A stretch of 64,000 bases of DNA, taken from assembly GCA_012295275.1 (NCBI GenBank), contig CM022675.1, positions 3,095,536 through 3,159,535 on the forward strand, read 5' to 3'. The position numbers and the translations under genes are program-made. Below, in pieces: positions 12,777-25,269 of this stretch. The notes below the pieces were generated by a model. The model made no database searches. It worked only from the letters and a program-made list of their open reading frames with translations, and had not been told where the DNA came from. The stretch is from Chrysomallon squamiferum. Taxonomy: Eukaryota; Mollusca; Gastropoda; Neomphalida; Peltospiridae. How positions within the stretch are numbered: the stretch's first letter is position 1; every line of letters begins with the position of its first letter.

Positions 12777-15700
12777 TAATAATAATAATAAATAAATAAT
12801 AATAATAAATAAATAATAATAAATAAACCTTTGTAAATGAAAATATAAATAAATAACTTTATTGACAAAATTTCAATAATTATACGTAATCTATTCTTTA
12901 ACTATATAATTATCTTAATTCGGTTTTGTTTAATGTTACTACTATAGTTAAATTTCGAGATTTTACATGTAATTTCTTTCTTTTTGTTTTTATTTTGTAC
13001 ATAATTTGTTTTGTTGCTTATGCAGGTTTTATGCAAGTATATTCATTAAAGTAAATAAATATTAATAACTTAAATGCACGTTAGTTTCAGTTAAACATTG
13101 TTTTATCTTACCTGTTTGATCTTTTTCATTTTTATTAAGAATCTGAGATTTTGTAACTGCAGCACCTGCAACAACAGCAACAATAATAATAATAATAAAA
13201 ACATTAACAACAACAATAATAACAACAACAACAATAGCAATAATGACGACAATTATAAAACCAATATTAATAATAATAATTACAAGAAAAACACAGACAA
13301 CAACATTAACAAGAAAAAAAATAACATTAACAATAACAACAACAACAAAACAAATAATAGTAGTAGCAGTAGTAATGATAATTATAATAATAATGATATT
13401 AATGATAATAATAATGATAATGATGATAATATTAATTATCATAGTTTAAAAAATAATGATAATAATAATAACAACAATAGCAATACCAATTAATAGAATT
13501 TCTCTAGTAGTATTGTAATAACAACAGCAGCAACTGCTACTGCTACTACTACTACAAAAACAAGAACTATAGTAATAAAACAACTACTACAGTTCTGTTA
13601 TTAATAATTTCAATGGTTTAATCGTAAATATCAATTATAAATTTAAACAAATTATTAACTAAGTATTTACGAAGGGAAATAATGATTTTATCTGATACGA
13701 AAGTGAACGGAGTTGTCTCCCTTTCATTCTTTTCTATAACCTGTTTTGTCTTCTCTTCAAGTTGTTATTTCAGAGAAACTTGGAACTAACAAATTTGAAT
13801 GAGATAAAGTCAAATGTTTTAACAAAGAATTAAGAAATATGACGTACATTTTCTGAACACATCTTGATATCTGAATATAATCAAAAGCAGATTTCTTAGT
13901 TTTTCTGTTTGGTCATGTAAGATCTGCGTTTTTATTTTTTTATTTGTTGTAATTTTCAAAACAACAACAATAACAACAACTACAAAAATCTATATATCTA
14001 TAATATTTATCTATATGTACGCATCTCTCTCTTTCTGTCTGTCTGAGCATCAATCCATCAATCCATCAATCCATCTATTTGTATACAGTTCTTACTATAA
14101 AATTACCCAAGATAAAGAATACATTGTTTTTAATAACTGGATTGGTTTTATAGACTTAGAATCATAGGTGTATAAAATATATAACTATATTTTTGAACAT
14201 AATTTTATCGACAGTATGTAAATAACTGTCAAATTAAATTTACAATTATACCCTGACCATATTGTTATTAAAGGTTGCTATTATTTGTATGACTGTTAGA
14301 CCTAACCTTCCTCAGTACGTAATGGGTTATTGCTTGTTTCATCCAGTGCTTCATAAATTACTTAGTAACTTAAATGTGAATAACCGTCTGTCTGTAAGAA
14401 CGAGCAAATAAAAGTTTCATTGATCCTTGATGAAAATGTAGCTGAATGAATATCTCTGAAGATTGATTATCAAATACATTCATTTATTTTTAATTCTGCA
14501 GAAAATTATATATATATATACACATATAAACAAACAAACAAATAAATAATACTTACTATTAATACAAATGGCGGAATGGTGGATGCTGCAGTTACTTATT
14601 GAAAATGAAATTTTGCCATTTGAGAATTTTTCTAACAACACGCAGCCATTTTGTGAAATGTTTATATTCAGCATTTCATCTTCAAAAACTGAAATTATAT
14701 AATCAAAAGCAGTCCCTTTTATCCCATAATGAATAAATTACTTTAATTTAATTTTTGTATTTGTCAAAAATAATATAATAATAATAAAAAGAAGAAGAAG
14801 AAGTTGTATATCTGTTCGTCTTAACATGAACAAGTAACTCACTGAAATGACTGTCAGTCCAGACTATTTGTTTGTCACGTTTTAATCCAATCCAGTACTT
14901 TCTGTTAGGCCATAAAGGTTGTCTTATTGTTTCAGCGTCACTTTTGTTTGGTTTGACTAAAACACAGCTTGAATTAGATGAAAACCAGCTCTCAGTCATG
15001 TCATGATTGTAACATGAGGCATCAGAATACTGTCCAGGACCTGATGGGGAAAAAAGAAGAAATATTTAAATTATTGTACATAGCAATATGCTGTGTTAAA
15101 TGAAACAGTGCTAATCGAATATAAAATTATGTATTTTATGAAATGACTTTTTAACAGTTATAGGTATTTACTTTTATTATTATTATTATATGTATTTTAG
15201 AACTGTATATATTATTAACATGAAGCAAAACAAAATAAAATTAAGAAATTTATTAAGCAGTTATTATGCCAAATATGTTTTGGGGATAAAACTTTATTTT
15301 ATCTTCCTGCGTGTCTCAGAAGTAGCTGAAACTTTTACTAACATTTCAGCGAACTTACACACTGTGTTTAAGAATATCTCTTACCTAGCACTGCACTGAC
15401 AGGGTAAGTGTTAAAGTTTTAATTCTTAACAGTATACGTACTAAGAGTAACAGGATTATAATTGTAGCTAAGTTCGATCATTTTTTATTTCGATTTCGAT
15501 TGACATGTCATTTGAATGTGATGCTTGAATCAAAATATTTCTTGATATTGCTTATTTTATAGTACGCCAGATTTCTCATCTTTTATCACAGTTTTCAAGC
15601 CTTTGTTTCCAGTTTTTATTATAAAGTTATCACTTTTCGCTTTCCTTAATACCGATACACTTTCTTCTTGTCCAGTTTTTAAGTTAAAAGAAAAATTCGG

Positions 15701-18700
15701 AATATAAAAAGGTTTATCCACAAGAAAACAAATAAACAAACATCCCCCCCGATCAAAACCTTCTACCAACAGTAACACCCACCCGGCAAAAAATAAAAAT
15801 AAATAAAAATACAATAAATAAATCTTCGCGTTTTTTATAATCTTCATTGCGTCAGGTTTAAATAAAAATAACTGAAGCGTTTAACATACTGAAAACTGAG
15901 ATAGCTGAACATCTGCATTTTGGAAAAATCATGGATGGGAATTTTCCTGCTAGTGTCAGTTGTGTTGTAAGCTTCAAGAGCGGATGGTCACATTCTTTTG
16001 TCGGTGGATTATTGTTTTTGTACAATGCATTTGAGCAATTCACCATATTGTAACGTTTATTTATTTATTTATATATTATTTTCTTTAATCTCTATATTAT
16101 TTAACTTCTGTTTACGATGCAAACATACCTATTTACCTATATGTATGCATGCAGATCTAGATATAAATATATATACATGAAGGTACGAGCGTGCGTTGTG
16201 TGTTTGTGTCACGGTTAATATAAGACAATGGATATAAAATGATCCCAATTTAATGGAAAAGATCTTGATTTTGACCTTATTTGTCGTACTAATATTTTAG
16301 ACAACAATCTTCTCCTTTACCAAACAGTTAACACATCAGATGGCAGTTGAAACTTACATGTCTCTTTCTTGCCGAAATGTTTATTTATAGTTCAGTCGAA
16401 TACTTTCAAAATATTTGAACACGAATGCAAATACATGATTAGAGAAAATATTCAAATACAAATAAGTTTAAAATATTATGCAATTATCTGAATAGTAAGA
16501 ATATGAAATTTAATATAAACCTTTTTAAACAAATTAGAGAACATCATAAATATTACTATAAATCAGTCAGTTAATATAAACAAAGTAAAAACATGATATA
16601 TATATATATATATATATATTTAATTAATCGGATCAGTTTCACTATACTATAAGTGAAAATATTCGAAACGTAAAATGTGTTTAAACTGATCAAATTTTAA
16701 AACTGACTTTAAAATGGTTAACTCACAGTTACAAATGAATCCTTTTTCTATCTCACAGTTCGTTTCTGTTTTGATTATTAATTTGTAATCGTCTTGTTTT
16801 ACATATCCACATACACCGAGAATATCCAAATCAACAGTTATATCTTTAAAAAAAACAAAAGAAAAAATTAAAATCAAAAATAAATAGCAAATAAATTACA
16901 TACATAATTGTAAAACTGGATTTTTTGTAATAGTAGAAATAGTTATATTACAAGCAGTGTAGTAGTAGTAGTAGTAATAGTAGTGGTAGTAACATATGTT
17001 CTAGTGCCAATAACAGCCATATAATATAATTATAATTGATATTAACAAAAAGAGATATTACAAATCCTAAGATAATCCTTTTTATAGTTCTCATAAATGT
17101 TCTTACAAAGCTAAATTTATCAAGCATTTTTTTAATTTTACAAATTACTTGTTTCTTTTTTTCATTGTGTTTTTACAAAATTAAATAAAATAAAAATCAT
17201 TTCGGTTTTTTAATATATTTTTGTGCAGGTATATTCATTAAACAAATGAATATTAAAAATTAAATATGATTATTAGTTTCAGATTAACATTGTTTTTACG
17301 TTACCTGTTTGATCGTTTTTAAGAATCCAAGTTTTTGTAACATCATCATCTACAACAACAACAAAAACAATAATAACAGCAACAGTAATAATAACAATAA
17401 AACAAATAATAATAATAGTATGATAATTATAATGGTAATAATAAAAATAATGATAATGATTTTTTATGATAATGATGATAATAATAATGACAGTGATAAA
17501 AAATAATAATGATAATACCAACAACAACGACAGCAACACTACTAATAACTGCATCTTATTTTGTTACCACCATCATTACTGATCACTGATTTTTAAAAGA
17601 AATGTGGGTATTTTGTGTATAAATGAGTAAAATTTACAGATCTGGTAAAATGTTACCTATTTTATATACACTCATTGTGTTTTCAGTCCCGCAGTTTTCT
17701 TTGAAGTTTCCCAAACAACCAGTTTTATTTTGTCTGAGAACAAACGGATATGAAATCTGATTCCAGTAATTAAGACAGTAGCACTTAGCTCCCTATAATA
17801 AAACCATTAAAAAATAAAAAAAATAAAAATATTTTAACATCAGATTTGTTTTTTTTTCTTTCTTTCTTTAATTTTTTTTTTTTTTTTACATCTAATTATG
17901 TTCATTTAAAAGTATATTGGTGGTTATACTTTAATTAAATTATAGAAATCCTTTGAAAGCTAAACCCACTTGTAACCAATTAAAAGTATACACAAAATAT
18001 ACGGTGTTGAAAAATAAATAAATAAAACAAAAAAACTAGAAAAATAAAACAACAACAAATACAAAAAAACAAAACAACAAAACAAGCAAGAACCATCAAA
18101 TTTGAATATTCTTTAGAAATGTGTTCACAGAACCGAAGCAGCAGCCTCCCCCCCCATCATATGTAAATCCTGGGTTATTAACAGTTTCTTTAAAAGCGTT
18201 TTTGTATTTGATATGAACAACGAGATAAAGTTGAATTATATGTGTGTGTCTGTATGGGTGTCTGTATATGTGTCTGCCTGTCTCTCTCAATGTATATATA
18301 TTTGTCTGTACATATGTATCTATGTATGTGTTTATGAATGTGTGTTAGTATCTGTATATGTGTGGATGGATGTATGTATATGTGTGTTTGTGTCGGTCTT
18401 TCTGTGTGTGTCATAAATTTATCTGATAAACTACTAACCTGCAATCCAAAATATGTTACACCAGCAGTAGTTTGGTTTTGCTGACACTCGTAGTAACATC
18501 GGCTTGCCTGGTTGTCATATTTGTTATGATAAAACTGTATATAGTCTGGTTGTTCATCAACTTCTCCGACATAATCAAACAGTGGTGTGTTATCCGCTGT
18601 AAGCAAAACTAGATGTGTTTAATGCAATCGATTTGGAATTGTTTTTAATATAAGGTATTATTATGTACACAAAGTGTAGTCTGACATACACGTATGCATA

Positions 18701-19668
18701 CACACATTTATAATTACATGCATTTCATTTGTAATACAATTATTTCTTTGTTAAGCAAGAACCTTCACAAAAAGTGATCAGGCCAGTACTGTAGTATGTA
18801 CATTACTATAATTAACAAATTATAGAAACACTAACAGCTATACTACTACTACTACTACTGCGACTACTACTAATAATAATGGTGATGGTGATCATTATCC
18901 TGCAGTCTTGTAATAATAAAAATTAAAAAAAAAACAGCAAGAAAGAAAAAAAACAAAACATAATAAAACAAAAATAAAAAAATCCTTATAAATAATAATA
19001 TATGCAGAATAATTATCTTACTTAGCTATCTTTGCTAAACACACCTTCGTTCTATGACCCATTTTATATCACGTGACTAGATGCTACAATTCTATAGCAG
19101 GGAGAAAAAATATCCACGCTCGTGTCTAATAAAATCTACTTTTTAATTTTCTATTTTATTATAGCGTTTGTAACGTCAATAAATGCACATTATTAGATAA
19201 TACTAACAAGTACTTTTACCTGATACTTTTATAACACACTCATACACAACCAATAAATGTGTTCATGTTAAGTCCTAACATCAATATAAAAGTAAAACAA
19301 ATTAATCAATTATATCACCTGTCCACATCCATGAACTGTACTGAACTTTAGCTCCAATCCAGTAAGATCCAGCTGTGACGTCACTCAGTAATGTAATATC
19401 TGATGTATTGTATAGGTGTTCTCCAGGTTCGTGACATGCATAAACTGCTGTGTCCCATGTGACGTTATTTAATACACGCAGAGTAGCTGTAATAAAACAT
19501 AATATATTTACTTATGAAAAAATTGTAATCGATCGCAAAAGTAAGAAAATAAAAATACAATTCTTTCACTTGTAACTAAAATATTTTACCTGACACGGAA
19601 AACAGCTGACATAAAATCCCGCTAAAAACTGTCAGAAGCAGACGACTTGTACCCCATAGTTCAGCCAT
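11740..19668 (-). CDS. Gene B: CTLD/WSC receptor with long multi-tyrosine tail (complete)
   Basis: Predicted exons in coding order: 19668-19590, 19486-19319, 18596-18439, 17792-17657, 16843-16727, 15040-14843, 14688-14557, 13165-13112, 12691-12616, 12295-11740. They join in frame to 557 residues. Layout: signal peptide 1-26, CTLD1 N-half 27-82 (WDTAFYTC, YWIGAKV), WSC-like domain 83-180 (CYYEC, CYCLN, CLGNFKENCG), CTLD1 C-half 181-219, CTLD2 220-329 (YWIGLKRDKQIVW), stalk 330-347, transmembrane segment about 348-371, cytoplasmic tail to 557. The tail holds 11 tyrosines. It is a single-pass type I membrane protein. Innate immune recognition is inferred from domain types and clustering. Two further stalk exons seen in D and F are broken relics here (13692-13785 and about 14131-14152), and an extra stalk exon sits out of order at 17305-17349. 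It is head-to-head with gene C. Confidence 0.85.
12616..12691 (-). CDS. Gene B transmembrane exon
   Basis: This 76-base exon, phase 1 in and phase 2 out, encodes GVAVGVSVTLILLVAGAVVV, then TVWMR and part of a further arginine: about 22 hydrophobic residues followed by a basic stop-transfer. Almost identical exons are at 37883-37808 (D) and 55601-55526 (F). The membrane segment has no charged residue, so pairing with an adaptor through a buried charge is not suggested. Confidence 0.9.
13112..13165 (-). CDS. Gene B membrane-proximal stalk exon
   Basis: A 54-base exon, phase 1 in and out, reads AAVTKSQILNKNEKDQT. It is conserved in D (38219-38166) and F (56282-56229). The AT-rich DNA just upstream is an AAC/AAT microsatellite and not coding. 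Confidence 0.8.
13692..13785 (-). pseudogene. Gene B: relic of a stalk exon
   Basis: It is homologous to the 108-base stalk exons at 38824-38717 (D) and 57408-57301 (F) but 14 bases shorter. It has an in-frame TGA at 13757-13759, and its donor GT has become AT. The transcript must skip it, which the phase 1/1 design allows without frame damage. A similar relic of the next stalk exon, with a lost donor, is at about 14131-14152. Confidence 0.7.
17305..17349 (-). CDS. Gene B: extra stalk-type exon lying between WSC and CTLD1-C
   Basis: A 45-base candidate exon with AG and GT flanks, phase 1 in and out, reads DDVTKTWILKNDQT. This is a clear copy of the membrane-proximal stalk exon (13165-13112), and its flanking intron (about 16920-17560) resembles 12840-13500. 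Its place, between the second WSC exon and the CTLD1 C-half, is not where stalk exons occur in the paralogues. It could be included in frame, adding 15 residues inside the lectin fold, or skipped. Confidence 0.55.
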
Positions 19669-19796
19669 GACACCCTGTGACCTGTACAAAGAAGTAAAAC
19701 ATTATCTGTATTTTAACAATACCGGTCTGTCACAAACTAAAAATAATTTTGTAAAACGATATAGCAACTTTAAAAACTATAGTACTACCACAGAAC

Positions 19797-19804
19797 TACC
19801 TATA
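19797..19804 (-). promoter_or_regulatory. Diverged TATA-like site upstream of gene B
   Basis: At the position where A, C and F have CGTATAAATA, gene B has CGTATAGGTA on the minus strand, about 129 bases before the ATG. Flanking bases (GTTACCTCGGTAAT, ACGTA) are conserved. If this is the core promoter, B may be expressed differently. Confidence 0.35.
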
Positions 19805-20279
19805 CGTAGATGAATAATAATAAAATATTTTTATTACCGAGGTAACTAGTACACGTTTGAAATCTTACGTTAGACTTTGTACATTAAACACTTTTGTGTT
19901 TGACAAACCATAACAATTATTCAGAGTGTGACTGCTGTCGTTAGAAAAAAAATAACATCAGACTTTTCTCTGACGTAAACTTGAAATAAGACTGTCTACC
20001 TGTTTGTTTTGTGTTCATTTTCACGTTAATTATTTGACGATTTTGATAAATCATCTATGTTTACGATAATGTTTTATGAATTTTGAAATGATGATGATGA
20101 TTATTATGAGTTAAAATTTGTTATTATGTTAACAGAAGAAGATGAAGAAAGAAAAATGATGTGATATGAAGAAATAAAGAAATAAAAAGAAGTGAAAGGG
20201 AGAAAAGTGGACAGAGGTCTGGAATAATTGTTTAAACATTTAACAGAAACTGGATTTTTGTGTTTATATAATTATATGA

Positions 20280-21130
20280 ACAATGTAGATGCCTAGAAAC
20301 TAATAAATAAACACATGTGTATATAAAACATACACACACATACTTACATATACATACAGACACATACACATATGTATACACATTCATACACAAATAAACA
20401 CGTGCATATGCATACACATACACATACAGAGAAATACATACAGACACATAAACAACACGTGTGTATATATAAACATACACAGTCTGTATATAAACATTTA
20501 TATATATATATATAAACATACACATACAGAGAAATACATACATATATATAAATATGTGTGTATATATAAACATATACATATAGAGAAATACATAATAGAC
20601 ACAAAACAAATGTATATATAACTTATACACTTACATACATTTTTTACACACACATGTTTATTTAGATATGTATATCACGTATGTTCATATACAAACAGAA
20701 ACACACTGGCTTGTGTATATATTCCGTCACTGATTTACACATACAGACACTTTTTAATTTATTTTAAACATACACATACAGACTTTCAATTCCTTTTCTT
20801 TATATATAAACATACACATACAGAGAAATACACACAGACACATAAACAAACTGTGTAGTATATAAACACATACGTGCTTATCTGTGTATGTACATTCATC
20901 TGTTTGTATGTTTATATATAATATACAGATGTGACACATAAACACGTGTATATACATATATACTTTCATATACACATACATACACACAAACATGTGTTTT
21001 ATATCTTTATGTATGTTTACACAACCACACAAACACATAAACATGTGTTTATATAAACATACACATACACATCTACCTACATTTAAATACACAAACAAAC
21101 ACATACAGTATATAAATACATACAGAATAT
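20280..21130. repeat. Degenerate ACATAC/TATA-rich satellite, B side of the B/C intergenic region
   Basis: Diverged copies of the 21450-22200 unit are mixed with other alternating purine-pyrimidine DNA. Long open frames on the minus strand (for example 20232-20630) are by-products of the repeat. Confidence 0.8.
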
Positions 21131-21330
21131 ATTTCTCGTTTGAAATCTTACATCAAACTTTTGCTGTACAGAGAAAATACATACAGACAACTTGAAATAA
21201 ACTTGCTAAACCTGTTATATAAACATACACTTTTAGAGAAATTTATTTATTTTTATAAATCATCTCTGTTTATTTGTCATCTATTTAAAATACAGACTTT
21301 AGTTATTCAGTTTTCTGATTGTGTGTAAAT
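21120..21330 (-). other. Duplicated far-upstream flank of a receptor gene, minus orientation
   Basis: GTTTGAAATCTTACATCA and ACTTGAAATAAACTTGCTAAACC match the upstream flanks of the receptor genes and the inverted copy at 63770-64000. No signal-peptide exon accompanies it, so it is an orphan promoter-flank fragment. Confidence 0.5.
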
Positions 21331-21449
21331 AAACACATAAGAACACATAAACACGAAAATAAATAAACATAAAAAAAAAAATAAAAAAAGAAAAGAAAAA
21401 GTGGACAGAGGTGACGGAATAATTGTTATAAACATATAAACATACAGAT

Positions 21450-22200
21450 ATGCATCAGATAAACACGTGTGTGTATATATAAACATACACATACAGACAC
21501 ATAAACCTGTGTGTATATATAAACATACACATACAGACACATAAACACGTGTGTGTATATATAAACATACACATACAGACACATAAACCTGTGTGTATAT
21601 ATAAACATACACATACAGAGAAATACATACAGACACATAAACACGTGTGTATATATAAACATACACATACAGAGAAATACATACAGACACATAAACACGT
21701 GTGTATATATAAACATACACATACAGAGAAATACATACAGACACATAAACACGTGTGTATATATAAACATACACATACAGACACATAAACATGTGTGTAT
21801 ATATAAACATACACATACAGACACATAAACATGTGTGTGTATATATAAACATACACATACAGACACATAAACCTGTGTGTATATAAACACATACAGAGAA
21901 AATACAGACACACAAACATGTGTGTAAACATACAAACATAAACACGTGTGTATATATAAACATACATACACAGACACATAAACATGTGTATATATAAACA
22001 CACACAGAGAAATACATACAGACACATAAACATGTGTGTATATATATATAAATATACACATACAGACACATAAACACACATGTATATATAAACATATGTG
22101 TATATATAAACATACACATACAGACACATAAACATGTGTGTATATATAAACATACACATACAGAGAAATACATACAGACACATAAACATGTGAGTATACA
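21450..22200. repeat. Tandem satellite upstream of gene C (units of about 40 and 54 bp)
   Basis: The unit contains ACATACACATACAGA, then optionally GAGAAATACATAC, then GACACATAAACACGTGTG and TATATATAA. Each unit carries the palindromes ACACGTGT and TATATATA. The 54-base unit is a multiple of three, which is why several frames on both strands stay open over 700 bases; these are not genes. The same satellite, inverted, lies upstream of F at 62970-63612. Confidence 0.95.
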
Positions 22201-22692
22201 TACTGACAGAGGTGGATATGTTTCTGTATGTGTATATGTACGTGCGTGTGCGTGTATTTGTGTATACGTATATATATGTGTCTATAGTGTATGTATATGT
22301 ATATATCCTTGTGTGTGTGTGTTTTATTACTTTCTTGTTCTAGGGAGAAAACGTAGTAAAATAATCACATCATAACATAATAACAACATCATCTTAATTA
22401 TAATCATCATCGTCGTCGTCGTCATATTCATAATAAGAACAGAATTATTATAATTATAGCTTTCATCATCGACATCTTCATCTTCGTCACAAAAACGAGT
22501 ACAAAGTAAACAGGTAGTTAGTCTATATTTAGCAAGTTTATTTAATGCAGACGTGTGAGTTATTTTCTTTCTAGGACAGCAGACACACTCTGTTCACTTC
22601 CTGGTTTATTAAACACAAAAGTGTTTTAATGCACAGTCTAACGTAAGATTTCAAACAAGTATTAACTACCTTCGTAATTACGATCATATGCG

Positions 22693-22700
22693 TATAAATA
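22693..22700 (+). promoter_or_regulatory. TATA-like element upstream of gene C
   Basis: TATAAATA within GCGTATAAATATTTTCG lies 123 bases before the ATG. The same element is at matching distance in A and F. It is the candidate core promoter, facing away from gene B. Confidence 0.45.
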
Positions 22701-22822
22701 TTTTCGTATATTACTGGAGTTTTTAAAGTTGTTACATCGTTTTGCAAAACTAATCTTCTCGAAAAACGGGTGTTGTAAAAATAGATCAATGTTTTACTTC
22801 CTTGTACAGCTAACAGGGTGTC

Positions 22823-23076
22823 ATGGCTGAACTATGTGGTACAAGTCGTCTGCTTCTTACAATTTTCGGCGGGATTTTTTGTCAGCTGATTTCTGCGTCA
22901 GGTAAAATATATTAATTACAAGAAATTTCTTTTTATTTTCCTATTTTTGTGGTTACAATTTTGTGAAGTGAGACTTCCCGGTTATTTTTGATAATTTACG
23001 AATGTCTTGCAAGTATATTATTATTAATTTTTAAATCTAATTTATATTTAGATCTCTCACCCTCAAAATCACTAGT

Positions 23077-23164
<88 letters not shown>

Positions 23165-25237
23165 AATTTTAAAGTTTGCTTTATAAGTAAATATATTGTG
23201 TTTTATTACAGCTACTCTGAGTTTATTAAATAACGTCACATGGGATACAGCGTTTTATACATGTCATCAACATGGAGAACAACTGTACAGTACGTCAGAT
23301 ATTACATCACTGAGTGACGTCACAGAAGGATCTTACTGGATTGGAGCTAAAGTTCAGTACAGTTCATGGATGTGGACAGGTGATATAAATTATTATTTTG
23401 TGGTATTGAGCAATTACTCAGACGAAAATCTATGACTACTGTAAATATGCAACTACATTAAATTTATATTACTATTAATATGAACAAGTTTATTGCTATA
23501 TTTGTTATTAAAATATCAATATAATTGTTGATATTGTTTCATAAATGCGCATATATTGTCGTTATTCTTTGCTGTTGTTTTATTGTCTTTTTTGTTCTTT
23601 TCTTGTTTTTCTTCATTTTTTAATTAATTTTACTTTGCAGTTATTAAACAAAGACTGCGTTTTTATTATTATTATTATTAGTAGTAGTAGTATTATAGTA
23701 GTTGATGTATTATTTCTTATTAGTAGGGTTACTGAAAGTCCAACTCACTTAGAAATAAAGAAATAAAATGCATCTAATTATTTAATATATGTCAGTGTGT
23801 GTGTGGTTTGCATCTGTGTGTGATCGTGTGCGCGCGTGTGTGTGTATGTGTGTGTGTATGTGTTAGATTAAACATTATATACAAAATTATTGCTTACATT
23901 ATAAAATTGATTATATTAAACAAATCAAGTTTGTTTTACAGCGGATAACACACCACTGTTTGATTACACTGGAGAAGTGAATGAATCACAATCTGTACAG
24001 TTTTATCAAATCAAATACGACAACCAGGCAAGCCGATGTTACTACAAATGTCAACAACACAGAACTACTGCAAGTGTGATGTATGTGGGATTGCAGGTTG
24101 GTATCATAGATTAAATAAATATTTACATGCGCAAACACACAGAGACATATACATACATATACATGTACTTATGTATACGTACATACATACAGAGACACAT
24201 ACATTCATTCATACATATAAAAATGTATAATAACACAGCTGCATATACATGCACAGTTGCAGACATAAATTTATACATTCGGACGAAAGACAGACACTTT
24301 TGAATATTTCTTACTGCTAAAAAAGTTATATCTGGTTGTTCCCACTAAAAGAACGATTCTTGCAGTTTAGCAGCAAGGGTTCTTTTAAATGAATAAGTTA
24401 TATCTTTGTCTGTGACTAATATGTTACCTTGTTTAGAACGACAAACAGAATCAGTTGATGTGAAAGTAGTGAAAAATGTATTTTTAACACGTGTTATATA
24501 TATATTATTTTAAATGTTTGTATTACAGAGAGAGAAATGTTACTGTTTTAACTGGAGAAGCATTTCACGAGAACGTGTTCAAAGTAAAAATAAAACTGTC
24601 TGTTTGGGAAACTTCAAAGAAAACTGTGGTAGTGAAAATACAATAAGTATTTATAATACAGGTAATGTTTATTAATATACTTACCTACAATAAACCATAT
24701 CTCTATAAACGAAGAAAAAAGTAGCTAAAATATATTCTAAATACTTCCAAGTAATGTTTTATATTGTTGTTTGTTTGGTTTTTTTTATTTTTGTATTTAT
24801 GATTATTATTATTATTATTATTTTTTATTTTTTATTTCATTAAGTTTATTTTTAATTAATAACGAAATATAAAAACAAAATATATGAAATCAGAGTTCAG
24901 ATAAAGAAAACTGAGTGAGGATTATCATGTAACTTTATGTTGTAGGTTTTGGTTTACTTAATCTATTTTAACTGAAAATATCCTTTCCAGGCCTCCCTTC
25001 CAGCTGGTCTTTGGATGTTGGTGGTCTCTGTGGCTATATTGAAACTCATAGACACAACGTGAAAACAGAGGAGAACTGTAATTTACAAAAAGGGTTTATT
25101 TGTAACTGTAAGTGAATTTTTTATTATTCAAAACTAATCAAATAAGAAACTGTAAGATAAATATATACAGTGCAAGGAATTGAGAGTCCAAGAGAACCAG
25201 GAAGATAGTTACTACTTTACAAAACAAATATTGACTT

Positions 25238-25269
<32 letters not shown>

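Noticed and set aside
13062-13493. Poly-Asn and poly-Ile frames
   Set aside because: They come from an AAC/AAT microsatellite in a gene B intron. Only the 54-base exon 13112-13165 inside is supported.
21307-22201. Three overlapping reading frames of about 250-290 codons on the minus strand rich in YVSVCI and YIYTH
   Set aside because: The tandem unit is 54 bases, a multiple of three, without stops in several frames. Composition follows the repeat, with no start context or splice structure.
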